A DNA stretch of 64,000 bases from Bacillus_CJ salitolerans (lineage in GTDB: Bacteria; Bacillota; Bacilli; Bacillales; SA4), in contig NZ_JBHUEM010000021.1 of assembly GCF_042680805.1 (NCBI RefSeq), positions 1 through 64,000 of the forward strand, given 5' to 3'. Within the stretch, counting starts at the first letter, position 1; each line of letters opens with the position of its first letter. Positions 1-8,362 of this stretch are shown here, piece after piece. The position numbers were made by a program, and so were the translations under genes. Under the pieces are notes generated by a model, which searched no databases, was not told the DNA's origin, and saw only the letters and a program-made list of their open reading frames with translations.

Positions 1-54
1 GGAAGCGTGGCGACACGTGGAGCTGACAGATACTAATCGGTCGAGGACTTAACC
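1..54 (+). rRNA. 23S rRNA, 3' end (partial)
   Basis: The first ~54 bases match the conserved 3' end of Bacillus 23S rRNA (motif ACTAATCGGTCGAGGACTT). The rest of the gene lies before the window. It is followed by 5S rRNA and tRNAs, the usual order of a Bacillus rrn operon. Confidence 0.93.
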
Positions 55-117
55 GAAATAATACTTTCTTGAATACAAATCTGTTATCTAGTTTTGAAGG
101 AACAAAACCTTCACTAG

Positions 118-233
<116 letters not shown>

Positions 234-287
234 TAGTCATTATCAATTTAGTAGTAAATAATATCTGCAAAAGCTACCGTTTTTCAT

Positions 288-362
288 TCCACCATAGCTC
301 AGCGGTAGAGCATTCGGCTGTTAACCGAAGGGTCGTAGGTTCGAATCCTACTGGTGGAGCCA
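288..362 (+). tRNA. tRNA-Asn (anticodon GTT)
   Basis: Complete cloverleaf with acceptor TCCACCA/TGGTGGA, anticodon arm ending in loop TGTTAAC and encoded CCA. First of a seven-gene tRNA run behind the rRNA operon. Confidence 0.96.
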
Positions 363-363
363 T

Positions 364-439
364 GCTTCCATAGCTCAGCAGGTAGAGCACTTCCATGGTA
401 AGGAAGAGGTCACCGGTTCGAGCCCGGTTGGAAGCTCCA
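364..439 (+). tRNA. tRNA-Thr (anticodon GGT)
   Basis: Acceptor GCTTCCA/TGGAAGC; anticodon stem CTTCC/GGAAG enclosing ATGGTAA; CCA is encoded. Only one base separates it from tRNA-Asn. Confidence 0.95.
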
Positions 440-451
440 GAATATGGTAAT

Positions 452-523
452 GGCCCATTGGTCAAGCGGTTAAGACACCGCCCTTTCACGGCGGTAACAC
501 GGGTTCGAATCCCGTATGGGTCA
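452..523 (+). tRNA. tRNA-Glu (anticodon TTC)
   Basis: Acceptor GGCCCAT/ATGGGTC and anticodon loop CTTTCAC. The gene ends at the discriminator A, so CCA is not encoded and must be added after transcription. Confidence 0.94.
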
Positions 524-582
524 TCTTTTAGAGAGATGTAAAGGTCTATTTCTCTCAGACTTTTACCTCTCTCTTTCATTTC

Positions 583-658
583 GGAGGATTAGCTCAGCTG
601 GGAGAGCACCTGCCTTACAAGCAGGGGGTCGGCGGTTCGATCCCGTCATCCTCCACCA
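583..658 (+). tRNA. tRNA-Val (anticodon TAC)
   Basis: Acceptor GGAGGAT/ATCCTCC, anticodon loop CTTACAA and encoded CCA. Confidence 0.95.
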
Positions 659-755
659 GCGAATTTTATGACTGGAAACTATCCGTCCTTGTTTTTTGAG
701 GAATGTAAATAACATATAACTTAAATAGAAATATCATTTCTCTTACTATTAAAAT

Positions 756-840
756 GGAGGGGTAGCGAAGTGGCTAAACGCGGCGGACTGTAAATCCGCT
801 CCCTCTGGGTTCGGCAGTTCGAATCTGTCCCCCTCCACCA
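756..840 (+). tRNA. tRNA-Tyr (anticodon GTA)
   Basis: 85 nt with the long variable arm typical of bacterial tRNA-Tyr. Anticodon arm GGACTGTAAATCC, acceptor GGAGGGG/CCCCTCC, CCA encoded. This is the presumed ligand of the T-box in front of tyrZ near 52 kb. Confidence 0.95.
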
Positions 841-885
841 TTACATAATTAAAATAATTTAGGGTATCCTAAAAAATACTATTAT

Positions 886-960
886 TGGGCTATAGCCAAG
901 CGGTAAGGCAACGGACTTTGACTCCGTCATGCGTTGGTTCGAATCCAGCTAGCCCAGCCA
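886..960 (+). tRNA. tRNA-Gln (anticodon TTG)
   Basis: Acceptor TGGGCTA/TAGCCCA, anticodon arm GGACTTTGACTCC, CCA encoded. Confidence 0.95.
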
Positions 961-961
961 A

Positions 962-1034
962 GAGCCATTAGCTCAGTCGGTAGAGCATCTGACTTTTAAT
1001 CAGAGGGTCGAAGGTTCGAGTCCTTCATGGCTCA
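962..1034 (+). tRNA. tRNA-Lys (anticodon TTT)
   Basis: Acceptor GAGCCAT/ATGGCTC, anticodon arm TGACTTTTAATCA, no encoded CCA. Last gene of the cluster, directly followed by a terminator. Confidence 0.95.
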
Positions 1035-1036
1035 TC

Positions 1037-1069
1037 AAAAGCAAGGGATAAAATATCCCTTGCTTTTTT
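1037..1069 (+). terminator. Terminator of rRNA/tRNA cluster
   Basis: Stem AAGCAAGGGAT / ATCCCTTGCTT followed by a T run, three bases after tRNA-Lys. Confidence 0.9.
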
Positions 1070-1100
1070 ATATTTTATAACTTGCAGATTCGTTTTTTGT

Positions 1101-1140
1101 TAACACTACATTAAAACTTGTAGGTTTTAATGTAGTGTTA
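1101..1140. repeat. Perfect 17-bp inverted repeat
   Basis: TAACACTACATTAAAAC and its exact complement flank a 6-nt loop. No T run follows on the plus strand, but TTTTTT-type runs lie outside the left arm, so it could act as a minus-strand terminator. Function is unknown. Confidence 0.6.
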
Positions 1141-1169
1141 ATAAAGTATAAGTTTCTGGTGTTTAGTTT

Positions 1170-1372
1170 ATAGATGTTACTGCTACACTCAGCCAAGATG
1201 AAATGGCGACGATCTTTGCCATTTCATCCTACTCGAGGGAAAAAGAAAAATCACTTTTCCTTGGTAAAATAACCTATCATGAATAAAAGGGAAACCCCCT
1301 TTTTTCATGACAGAACATTTGCTCTGTCTTAGGCTAAACGGGCGCTTGCGCTTTTTTTCTTTAGGAGATCAT
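1170..1372 (+). repeat. Dispersed intergenic element, copy A
   Basis: It contains AGCCAAGATGAAATGGCGAC, an ATGAAATGG...CCATTTCAT hairpin and the 3' block CTAAACGGGCGCTTGCGC followed by T-rich sequence. The same blocks recur near 38.4, 53.5 and 61.3 kb. It lies between the tRNA cluster and rocF, where I see no gene. I know no formal name for it. Confidence 0.65.
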
Positions 1373-1532
1373 TAAATCTATACTTTCTCATAGTTTTAAT
1401 ACAGTTTTATCTCCAAGATCGCCTTTGGGGGAACACTCTCTTTCACATTCATGATAGAATAACCGTTTGTCTCTATAGATAGGTGCTTGTTTCACTTATT
1501 TTTTACGAATATATATACATAAACATGTCGAG

Positions 1533-1562
1533 TTGAGTCATTTTTAGTTTTCTAGGTAAAAT
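1533..1562 (+). promoter_or_regulatory. Putative sigma-A promoter of rocF
   Basis: TTGAGT and TAAAAT with an 18-bp spacer, ~35 bp before the rocF start. A sigma-54/RocR-type promoter, as used by other roc genes, is not evident. Confidence 0.45.
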
Positions 1563-1597
1563 AGTAATAGGAAAATATTTTGGAGGAGGAAGATAAT

Positions 1598-2503
1598 ATG
1601 GAGAGGAAAAAGATATCGATAATCGGTGTTCCAATGGATTTAGGACAAGCACGACGTGGTGTAGATATGGGGCCTAGTGCAATTCGATATGCTGGAGTTG
1701 TGGAACGACTAGAGAATCTACAGTATGAAATAGATGATCTTGGCGATATCCAAATTGGTAGACCAGAAAAGGTGTCGGATATACCTGTTGATAATTTACG
1801 TAATTTGAAAGCTGTTGCAGAGGCGAGTGAGAAACTAGCAAGTACTGTTCATGAAACAATCGAATCAGAACGCTTTCCGCTTGTGTTAGGCGGAGATCAT
1901 AGTATAGCAATTGGTACGTTAGCTGGAGTAGCAAAACATTATAAAAATCTAGGGGTCATTTGGTATGATGCTCATGGAGATTTAAATACAGCTGATACTT
2001 CACCATCTGGAAATATTCATGGTATGCCGCTTGCTGTTTCATTAGGTTTAGGTCATCCAACATTAACTAAAATTGGGGGATTTGATCCAAAGATTAAACC
2101 AGAGAATATTGTCATTATTGGCGCACGTTCACTAGATGATGGAGAGAAGGAGCTTATTCGTGAGAAGGGTATTAAAGTATACACAATGCACGAAATAGAT
2201 CGTATGGGTATGACAGCTGTTATGGAGGAAACGATAAAGTATTTATCAGAACGTACAGATGGCGTTCATTTGTCATTGGATCTAGATGGATTAGACCCAC
2301 ATGATGCACCAGGTGTAGGAACTCCAGTTATTGGTGGCATAAGTTATAGAGAGAGCCATTTAGCCATGGAAATGTTAGAAGAATCTAAACTCATTACATC
2401 TGCTGAGTTTGTCGAAGTAAATCCAATATTGGATGATAAAAACAAAACTGCCTCTGTTGCTGTTGCATTGATGGGTTCATTATTTGGAGAAAAGCTTAAA
2501 TAA
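1598..2503 (+). CDS. rocF: Arginase
   Basis: Hydrolyses L-arginine to ornithine and urea, the entry step of arginine catabolism. 301 residues, normal for the family. The Mn-binding residues of the ureohydrolase family are visible: H101 in GGDHS, D124/H126/D128 in YDAHGD, D228/D230 in SLDLDGLD, and E277 in SAEFVEVNP. The chosen ATG has a strong GGAGGAGG eight bases upstream; an in-frame ATG 18 bases earlier would overlap that site. Single-gene unit with its own terminator. Elsewhere in bacilli rocF often sits with rocDE; here it is alone in front of sigW. Confidence 0.95.
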   Translation: MERKKISIIGVPMDLGQARRGVDMGPSAIRYAGVVERLENLQYEIDDLGDIQIGRPEKVSDIPVDNLRNLKAVAEASEKLASTVHETIESERFPLVLGGDHSIAIGTLAGVAKHYKNLGVIWYDAHGDLNTADTSPSGNIHGMPLAVSLGLGHPTLTKIGGFDPKIKPENIVIIGARSLDDGEKELIREKGIKVYTMHEIDRMGMTAVMEETIKYLSERTDGVHLSLDLDGLDPHDAPGVGTPVIGGISYRESHLAMEMLEESKLITSAEFVEVNPILDDKNKTASVAVALMGSLFGEKLK

Positions 2504-2506
2504 GGT

Positions 2507-2550
2507 AAAAGAACAGTAAACGGGTTAATTTGCGTTTACTGTTCTTTTCT
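2507..2550. terminator. Bidirectional terminator rocF / spo0E-like
   Basis: Stem AAAAGAACAGTAAACG / CGTTTACTGTTCTTTT with T-rich flanks on both strands. The minus-strand gene's last codons lie inside the hairpin. Confidence 0.85.
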
Positions 2551-2701
2551 TTTTTGACTCTTCATATTCATTAAGCGCTCTATCTAACATTTTACTTGCT
2601 TTTATGACTTCTGGTGACAAGAAGGATGATCGGGAAGCTACATCATGTAACTGCTGTCGAAACTGTTCAATTGATTCTTTTTGCCTTTTTTCATTAACCA
2701 T
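2525..2701 (-). CDS. Spo0E-like aspartyl-phosphate phosphatase
   Basis: 58-residue protein on the minus strand, convergent with rocF. It has the Spo0E-family layout: helix IEQFRQQLHDVA, a turn with SPEV, then helix KASKMLDRALNEYE carrying the family's S..LD signature. Members dephosphorylate phosphorylated response regulators, classically Spo0A~P, and delay sporulation. Start ATG has GGAGGGG 7 bases upstream. The final codons overlap the rocF terminator stem. Which regulator it targets cannot be told from sequence. Confidence 0.8.
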   Translation of the reverse strand: MVNEKRQKESIEQFRQQLHDVASRSSFLSPEVIKASKMLDRALNEYEESKKKRTVNAN

Positions 2702-2823
2702 GATCTTTCCCCTCCTATTGTATTGAAGTTCCTTTTAAATCTATAACCAATTTTTAACTTTTTAAAACATTTTGCCCATTATTTGTTAAAATGGAAAGAG
2801 CGAAAAAATAATTACTATTTTTG

Positions 2824-2851
2824 TGAAACCTTTTGAGTGTGAGTTCGTATA
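2824..2851 (+). promoter_or_regulatory. Sigma-W autoregulatory promoter
   Basis: TGAAAC, exactly 16 nt, CGTATA: the consensus sigma-W promoter, placed 37 bp before sigW. This predicts positive autoregulation of sigW-rsiW as in B. subtilis. Confidence 0.9.
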
Positions 2852-2887
2852 GAAAAGATAGCCGCGAGAGAGCGGGGGGTAATATTT

Positions 2888-3451
2888 ATGGAAACCATTG
2901 TTAAGCACAGGATTAAACAAGTAAAAAATGGAGATCAAGATGCATTTAGTGAAATTATAGAAATTTATAAGGACAAGGTATTTCAGATATGCTTTCGTAT
3001 GCTTGGGAACGTTCATGAAGCGGAGGATATTGCGCAAGAGGCATTTATTCGAGCGTATATCAATATTGATAGCTATAATATTGATCGTAAGTTTTCCACT
3101 TGGCTTTATAGAATTGCAACTAATTTGTCAATCGATCGTATAAGAAAGAAAAAGCCTGATTTTTATTTAGATGCTGAGGTTGCAGGAACCGAAGGGTTAA
3201 CAATGTACTCACAAGTAGCAGCGGATACAACTTTACCTGAAGAAGAGTTAGAGAGTCTGGAATTACAGGAATCTGTCCAAAAGGAAATCTTGAAATTACC
3301 TGACAAATATCGGGCTGTTATTGTTCTGAAGTACATTGAAGAATTATCGTTAAAGGAAATTAGTGATATTCTTGGCTTACCAATTAGCACAATTAAAACA
3401 AGAATCCATCGTGGAAGAGAAGCATTGCGGAATCAATTGAGAAATATTTAA
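2888..3451 (+). CDS. sigW: ECF RNA polymerase sigma factor SigW
   Basis: 187-residue extracytoplasmic-function sigma factor for the cell-envelope and antimicrobial-peptide stress regulon. Region 2 is visible as FRMLGNVHEAEDIAQEAFIR and FSTWLYRIATNLSIDRIRK, and region 4 as the helix-turn-helix around LSLKEISDILGLPISTIKTR. Preceded by GGGGGG as ribosome site and by its own sigma-W promoter. Followed 17 bp later by its anti-sigma factor, so the pair forms one operon. Identity is firm from sequence, promoter and order. Confidence 0.96.
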   Translation: METIVKHRIKQVKNGDQDAFSEIIEIYKDKVFQICFRMLGNVHEAEDIAQEAFIRAYINIDSYNIDRKFSTWLYRIATNLSIDRIRKKKPDFYLDAEVAGTEGLTMYSQVAADTTLPEEELESLELQESVQKEILKLPDKYRAVIVLKYIEELSLKEISDILGLPISTIKTRIHRGREALRNQLRNI

Positions 3452-3468
3452 GCGAGGTGTATAGAGAA

Positions 3469-4107
3469 ATGAGCTGTAATTCAAAATATATAGAACTTAT
3501 GCATGATTACCTTGATGAAGATATTTCAACAGAAGCTGAAAAGGAACTTCGGGATCATCTATATATATGTTCAGAGTGTCAACAACACTTCCATGAACTA
3601 AAAAAAGCAATTGCTTTAGTACAAAGTACGTCCCATATACAAGCACCGCCTGACTTTACGGCAAAGGTAATGGCTCGATTACCAGAGGAAAAGAAAGTAG
3701 TTAGAGTGAAAAGATGGATGAGATTTCATCCCCTTGTTACTGCAGCCGCAGTCTTCATGGTTTTAATGATGGGAAGTGTTTTCTCAATTTGGTCTGAAGA
3801 TCAGAAATTAGCAGTATCAAAACAAGCGAATATAAGAATTGAAGATAATACAGTTATTGTCCCAGAAGGTAAGGTAATTGAAGGAGATTTAGTTGTTCGA
3901 AATGGAGATATCAAAATAGAGGGTGAAGTAAGAGGAAATGTAACGGTCATTAATGGTAACCAATATTTAGCATCAGCTGGAAATGTAACAGGAGAAATAA
4001 AAGAGATTGATCAAATGTTTGAATGGATATGGTTCCATATGAAAGAGGCCGTGAAAGATACAATATCATTTATAAGTGGATCACCAGAAGAAAAGCCATC
4101 TACTTGA
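3469..4107 (+). CDS. rsiW: Anti-sigma-W factor RsiW
   Basis: 212 residues. An N-terminal zinc-binding anti-sigma domain (CNSKYIELMHDYLDE, then H..YICSECQQHF, the HxxxCxxC site) is followed by one membrane helix near residues 85-105 (LVTAAAVFMVLMMGSVFSIW) and an extracytoplasmic domain. In B. subtilis it holds SigW until cut by PrsW/RasP. I chose ATG at 3469, nine bases after GAGGTG; an upstream in-frame GTG lies inside that ribosome site. The stop codon lies inside a short terminator hairpin. Confidence 0.93.
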   Translation: MSCNSKYIELMHDYLDEDISTEAEKELRDHLYICSECQQHFHELKKAIALVQSTSHIQAPPDFTAKVMARLPEEKKVVRVKRWMRFHPLVTAAAVFMVLMMGSVFSIWSEDQKLAVSKQANIRIEDNTVIVPEGKVIEGDLVVRNGDIKIEGEVRGNVTVINGNQYLASAGNVTGEIKEIDQMFEWIWFHMKEAVKDTISFISGSPEEKPST

Positions 4108-4116
4108 TGGTTTTTT
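4096..4116 (+). terminator. Short terminator after rsiW
   Basis: CCATC/GATGG stem followed by TTTTTT, overlapping the rsiW stop codon. The stem is only 5 bp, so termination is probably partial. Confidence 0.5.
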
Positions 4117-4188
4117 CATTTTAAGCTTAAAACTTTTCATGTATATAAAGGAACTCATTGCTAATTACTACGCAAAAATGAGAAGAGC

Positions 4189-4252
4189 AATGCACCACTG
4201 GCATCCAAGGACTTGGCGCTAGACAAGTTATTCTAATGCTTGTGCATTTTTC
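4189..4252 (+). other. Structured intergenic RNA candidate before cdaA
   Basis: Nested pairings AATGCAC/GTGCATT, GGCAT/ATGCT and CCAAG/CTTGG, followed by TTTTT. It could be a second terminator of sigW-rsiW or a leader element of cdaA; I do not match it to a known riboswitch. Confidence 0.4.
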
Positions 4253-4353
4253 CTTTGTTTGGGAAAGATATGATATAATAATAAAGTTATATCATATTTT
4301 ATACTTAATTGTTTTCATTCAGACTATAAAAATTATACGAAGGAAGTGTAAGA

Positions 4354-5175
4354 ATGACGTTTGGAGAATTTCCAATCCTACATTACCTTGGTAACATCAT
4401 TGATATTCTCCTAGTCTGGTACGTAATATATAAGCTTATTATGGTGATTCGAGGAACAAAGGCCGTTCAAATTCTAACGGGAATTATTGTAATCGTCATT
4501 GTTCGAATCTTGAGTAGCTTTCTCGGATTGAATACCCTTCAATGGCTTATGGACCAAGCATTAACATGGGGGTTTCTAGCAATAATTATTATCTTCCAAC
4601 CAGAATTACGTAGAGCATTAGAGCAGCTTGGAAGAGGTAGGTTATTCGCAAGAACAAGTGGACAAGAGGAAGAAGAACAATCGAATCGAGTAGAAGCCAT
4701 AGTGAAATCTACTAGCTATATGGCAAAGCGCCGAATTGGGGCTCTTATTTCGATTGAAAGAGAAACAGGTATGGGTGATTACATAGAAACTGGCATACCG
4801 TTGCAAGCAAAAGTAACTTCCGAGTTGTTGATTAACATTTTTATACCCAATACCCCTTTACACGATGGTGCTGTCATTATTCAAAAAAACCAGGTATCTG
4901 CTGCAGCTTGTTATCTGCCTTTATCAGAAAGTCCATTTATATCCAAAGAGTTAGGAACAAGACACCGGGCAGCATTAGGAATTAGTGAGGTTACTGATAG
5001 TATCACAATTGTTGTATCAGAAGAAACAGGAAGCATTTCTTTAACAAGAAATGGAGAGCTTCATAGAGATCTAACCCAAGATTCATTAAAAGAAATGCTA
5101 TCAAAGGAATTAGTGTCTCAAGCAAAAACTGCTTCCTCATCTCTATGGACTTGGAGGGGGAAGAACAATGGATAA
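4354..5175 (+). CDS. cdaA: Diadenylate cyclase CdaA
   Basis: Makes c-di-AMP from two ATP at the membrane. 273 residues: three N-terminal membrane helices (about 10-30, 37-57, 63-82), a short linker, then the DAC domain with its two signature motifs, DGA at 171-173 and RHR at 203-205. Length and motif positions match the CdaA/DacA family. Start preceded by GAAGGAAGTG. Its last 8 bases overlap cdaR, and glmM follows: the conserved cdaA-cdaR-glmM module in which CdaR and GlmM modulate the cyclase. Confidence 0.96.
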   Translation: MTFGEFPILHYLGNIIDILLVWYVIYKLIMVIRGTKAVQILTGIIVIVIVRILSSFLGLNTLQWLMDQALTWGFLAIIIIFQPELRRALEQLGRGRLFARTSGQEEEEQSNRVEAIVKSTSYMAKRRIGALISIERETGMGDYIETGIPLQAKVTSELLINIFIPNTPLHDGAVIIQKNQVSAAACYLPLSESPFISKELGTRHRAALGISEVTDSITIVVSEETGSISLTRNGELHRDLTQDSLKEMLSKELVSQAKTASSSLWTWRGKNNG

Positions 5176-6391
5176 GTTTACGAATAATCGGTGGGTTATG
5201 AAGATTATTGCACTTTTATTTGCGTTAATCTTATACACATCAGTGAATATCGAAACGCAAACAAAGCAAACTGAACCAATAAGCTTCCCGGTTGTAACCA
5301 ATGAGACGGAGACACTCACAGAAGTACCACTCCAAGCTTATTATAATATGGATCAATATGTCATTTCAGGGGTTCCAGAATTTGTAACGGTTACATTAGA
5401 TGGACCACGTAGCGCAGTTCAGCCGGTAAAGCTTCAACGATCTATCGAAACCTTTATTGATATAGAAGCATTGGACACTGGGGCACATAATGTTAAGGTC
5501 CAATACAAAGGTGTAAATGACAATGTAGAGGTACAGATTGATCCTGCCTTTGTGACCGTCCATATTCATGAAAAGGTTGAAGCAGAATTCTCAGTTGAAG
5601 TTGATTATATAAATGAACTGAAAGACGGGTACACATTAGACAAACCAATTATTAATCCGAAACATGTAAAGGTAGTTGGTGCGAGAGAACAAGTTGAACG
5701 AATTGCTTTAGTTAAGGCAATCGTTGACTTGAAGGATGAGACGGAAACAATCAAGCAAGAAGCACAAGTTGCTGTTTATGATAGTGATGGAAATCGTCTT
5801 AACGTCCAAATTGAACCAGCCACTGTCAATGTTACAATCCCTATAATAAGTCCAAACAAGCTCGTTTCTTTTAAGTTAATACCAAAAGGGACTCCTGAGG
5901 ATGGATATAGTATTGTAGGATTAGAGCCTGCACAAAAGGAAATCACTATATTCGGTCCTAAAGAAGTATTAGATAAAATAGATACACTCGGTGAAATAGA
6001 AGTCGATATTAATGAAATTAGTGAAGACACTGTTAAAACAATTAATATTCCAATTCCACCGGGAATAAAGGATCTATCACCTAAAACAATTGATGTACAA
6101 ATAAAGATTGAGAAAAATGAATTAAGAACTTTAACGAATGTTCCCATAAATGTTATTGGTCTACCGAATTCTTTAAGTGCAACATTTATTAGACCTGATG
6201 AAGGCGTAGTGGATATCGAGCTAATTGGTCCACTTTCGATTTTGAAAGACATTGATGAAACTGACTTAGACATATATATAGATGTTACGAATTTAGGTAG
6301 TGGAGAACACGAGGTAGAAATTCTCGTAAATGGACCAGACAGTATCAAATGGAATCTTTCTAGCAAGAGTGCCATTGTCGAATTGAATTAA
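5168..6391 (+). CDS. cdaR: CdaA regulatory protein CdaR (YbbR domains)
   Basis: 407 residues. One N-terminal membrane anchor (WVMKIIALLFALILYTSVNI) is followed by an extracytoplasmic part made of about four YbbR repeats (strand-rich units around ISGVPEFVTV, INPKHVKVVG, PAQKEITIFG, DEGVVDIELI). In the family it binds CdaA and tunes c-di-AMP output. Translationally coupled to cdaA by an 8-bp overlap; glmM begins 37 bp downstream. Also known as ybbR. Confidence 0.94.
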   Translation: MDKFTNNRWVMKIIALLFALILYTSVNIETQTKQTEPISFPVVTNETETLTEVPLQAYYNMDQYVISGVPEFVTVTLDGPRSAVQPVKLQRSIETFIDIEALDTGAHNVKVQYKGVNDNVEVQIDPAFVTVHIHEKVEAEFSVEVDYINELKDGYTLDKPIINPKHVKVVGAREQVERIALVKAIVDLKDETETIKQEAQVAVYDSDGNRLNVQIEPATVNVTIPIISPNKLVSFKLIPKGTPEDGYSIVGLEPAQKEITIFGPKEVLDKIDTLGEIEVDINEISEDTVKTINIPIPPGIKDLSPKTIDVQIKIEKNELRTLTNVPINVIGLPNSLSATFIRPDEGVVDIELIGPLSILKDIDETDLDIYIDVTNLGSGEHEVEILVNGPDSIKWNLSSKSAIVELN

Positions 6392-6428
6392 CTAAGAAGA
6401 AAGTCTAAGAAGGAGCGATTTAATCAAT

Positions 6429-7775
6429 ATGAGTAAATACTTTGGTACAGATGGAGTTCGTGGAGTAGCGAATAGCGAACTAACTCCTGAATTAGCTTTT
6501 AAAGTAGGTCGTTTTGGAGGTTATGTTTTAACAAAGGATAAACAGCGTCCAAAAGTATTAATCGGCCGTGACACTCGTATTTCTGGTCACATGTTAGAAG
6601 GTGCTTTAGTTGCTGGATTACTTTCAATTGGAGCTGAGGTTATGCGCTTAGGAGTGATTTCAACTCCAGGTGTCGCTTTTCTAACAAAAGCATTGGGAGC
6701 ACAAGCGGGTGTTATGATATCTGCTTCTCATAATCCGGTCCAAGATAATGGAATAAAGTTTTTTGGATCAGACGGATTTAAACTTTCAGACGAACAGGAA
6801 AGAGAGATAGAAGAGCTTCTAGAACAAGAAGTGGATTCATTACCAAGACCGACAGGGAAAGACTTGGGACAAGTAAATGATTATTTCGAGGGTGGTCAAA
6901 AATATTTACAGTTTTTAAAACAAACGGTGGATGATGATTTCTCAGGTATACACGTTGCCTTAGATTGTGCACATGGTGCTACTTCTTCATTGGCTGTTCA
7001 TTTATTTGCTGACCTTGATGCGGATCTAACAACAATGGGGAATGCCCCTAATGGATTAAATATTAATGAAGGTGTTGGTTCCACTCATCCAGAGAGTTTA
7101 GCTAACGTTGTGCTCGAAAAGGGAGCTGATGTTGGTTTAGCATTTGATGGAGATGGAGATCGTCTAATTGCCATTGATGAAAAAGGTCAAATCGTTGATG
7201 GAGACCAAATCATGTTTATTTGTGCAAAGTATATGAAAAATCAGGGGCAATTAAAGCATCAAACCGTTGTTTCAACTGTGATGAGTAACCTTGGCTTTTA
7301 TAAAGGTCTTGAAGAGAGTGAAATCAAAAGTGTTCAAACAGCTGTCGGGGATCGCTATGTCGTTGAAGAAATGAAGAAAAATGGCTACAACCTTGGTGGT
7401 GAGCAATCAGGTCACATTGTATTTCTTGATTACAATACAACAGGTGATGGAATGTTAACAGCCATTCAACTTGTAAATATAATGAAGATGACGAAAAAGC
7501 CATTATCACAGCTAGCTAGTGAAATGAGAAAGTTTCCCCAGTTGTTAGTGAATGTAAAAGTAAATGATAAGTATAAAGTGATGGAAAATGAGAAAATTGT
7601 TTCTACGATCCAAGCGGTAGAAGCGGAAATGAATGGAAATGGTCGTATTCTTGTTAGACCATCAGGTACTGAACCACTTGTGAGGGTAATGGCTGAAGCA
7701 CCTACGGAAGAGAAATGTCGTGAAGTTGTTGAAAAAATTGCTAACGTTGTCACAAATGAAATGGGAATTGAATAA
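6429..7775 (+). CDS. glmM: Phosphoglucosamine mutase
   Basis: Converts glucosamine-6-phosphate to glucosamine-1-phosphate for UDP-GlcNAc and peptidoglycan. 448 residues, full length. Catalytic phosphoserine S100 in MISASHNP; Mg-binding D240/D242/D244 in FDGDGDR; sugar loop GGEQSGH; phosphate-binding RPSGTEP near the C-terminus. Last gene of cdaA-cdaR-glmM, with a terminator after it. It also acts as a direct partner and inhibitor of CdaA in related bacilli. Confidence 0.97.
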   Translation: MSKYFGTDGVRGVANSELTPELAFKVGRFGGYVLTKDKQRPKVLIGRDTRISGHMLEGALVAGLLSIGAEVMRLGVISTPGVAFLTKALGAQAGVMISASHNPVQDNGIKFFGSDGFKLSDEQEREIEELLEQEVDSLPRPTGKDLGQVNDYFEGGQKYLQFLKQTVDDDFSGIHVALDCAHGATSSLAVHLFADLDADLTTMGNAPNGLNINEGVGSTHPESLANVVLEKGADVGLAFDGDGDRLIAIDEKGQIVDGDQIMFICAKYMKNQGQLKHQTVVSTVMSNLGFYKGLEESEIKSVQTAVGDRYVVEEMKKNGYNLGGEQSGHIVFLDYNTTGDGMLTAIQLVNIMKMTKKPLSQLASEMRKFPQLLVNVKVNDKYKVMENEKIVSTIQAVEAEMNGNGRILVRPSGTEPLVRVMAEAPTEEKCREVVEKIANVVTNEMGIE

Positions 7776-7790
7776 ATAAGAAATATATAA

Positions 7791-7831
7791 GATATGCATA
7801 GGTGACAAAATTCCCACTTATGCATATTTTA
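7791..7831 (+). terminator. Terminator of cdaA-cdaR-glmM
   Basis: Stem GATATGCATAGGTG / CACTTATGCATAT followed by TTTTAT. Confidence 0.75.
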
Positions 7832-7948
7832 TATGGTTTGTAAAAAATGGTTTTTGATTGACGAGAGAACAGATTCTGTGTATGATTATTTTTGTTCTTG
7901 ATTATTTTGAAATAGAAAGGTGGATCGTAAGGTAAAACTTTATATAAA

Positions 7949-8106
7949 GCGCCTGAACTAAACGTGTGCGATAGCGTTTAGTTGACGAGGAGGAGGTTTA
8001 TCGAAATATTCGGCGGATACCTCCCGGCTGAACGTCACAGCCGTAAGTCTTTACGAAACCAGAAAGGTGACTTTCTGAACAAGCGTATAAGACCTGAACG
8101 AAACCG
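7949..8106 (+). ncRNA. glmS ribozyme (GlcN6P-responsive, self-cleaving)
   Basis: The core matches the family: AAGCGCCTGAACT with the expected cleavage between A7948 and G7949, P1 closed by CGTTTAGTTGACGAGG, the conserved TATCGA...TCGGCGGAT...CTCCCGGC block, a P3 stem GGCTG/CAGCC, and P4/P4.1 seen as CCAGAAAGGTGACTTTCTG. It senses glucosamine-6-phosphate as cofactor, cleaves the glmS transcript and triggers its decay. I set the 3' limit near the end of P4; the exact end is uncertain. Confidence 0.92.
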
Positions 8107-8344
8107 TGAAGGCTAAATGGAGCAAGAAGATCGAGGAAGTGAATTCAAAGGAACTTCTGTTAAAAACGAGCACGTCCTGTGCCCAACACAGAAGTCAGTA
8201 CATCCTGTACAAGTAAGATCGGAGCGTATAAACATACGTGAGGGTCTGCACGAATGAAACTGACGAAGAGGTTTGCTGTTCCATTTAGTCCGAACCCAAA
8301 CTAACGATGAGAAAGGGGCATGGAGGCCCCGCTTCCATGCCCCT
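8107..8344 (+). other. Structured linker between glmS ribozyme and glmS
   Basis: About 240 nt without a gene. It holds small hairpins GCAC-GTCCT-GTGC and GTAC-ATCCT-GTAC, an enclosing ACTTCTGTT/AACACAGAAGT pairing, and an 11-bp stem AGGGGCATGGA/TCCATGCCCCT (8314-8344) that ends just before the glmS Shine-Dalgarno GGGAGGAAG. No T run follows the last stem, so it is not an obvious terminator. Confidence 0.55.
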
Positions 8345-8362
8345 CTAGGGAGGAAGTACACT

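Noticed and set aside
5776..6375. Long minus-strand frame opposite cdaR
   Set aside because: Antisense shadow of the well-supported cdaR with no ribosome site and no recognisable protein.
8273..8362. Upstream extension of the GlmS frame
   Set aside because: It covers the ribozyme linker and hairpin. GlmS needs Cys right after Met, fixing the start at 8363.
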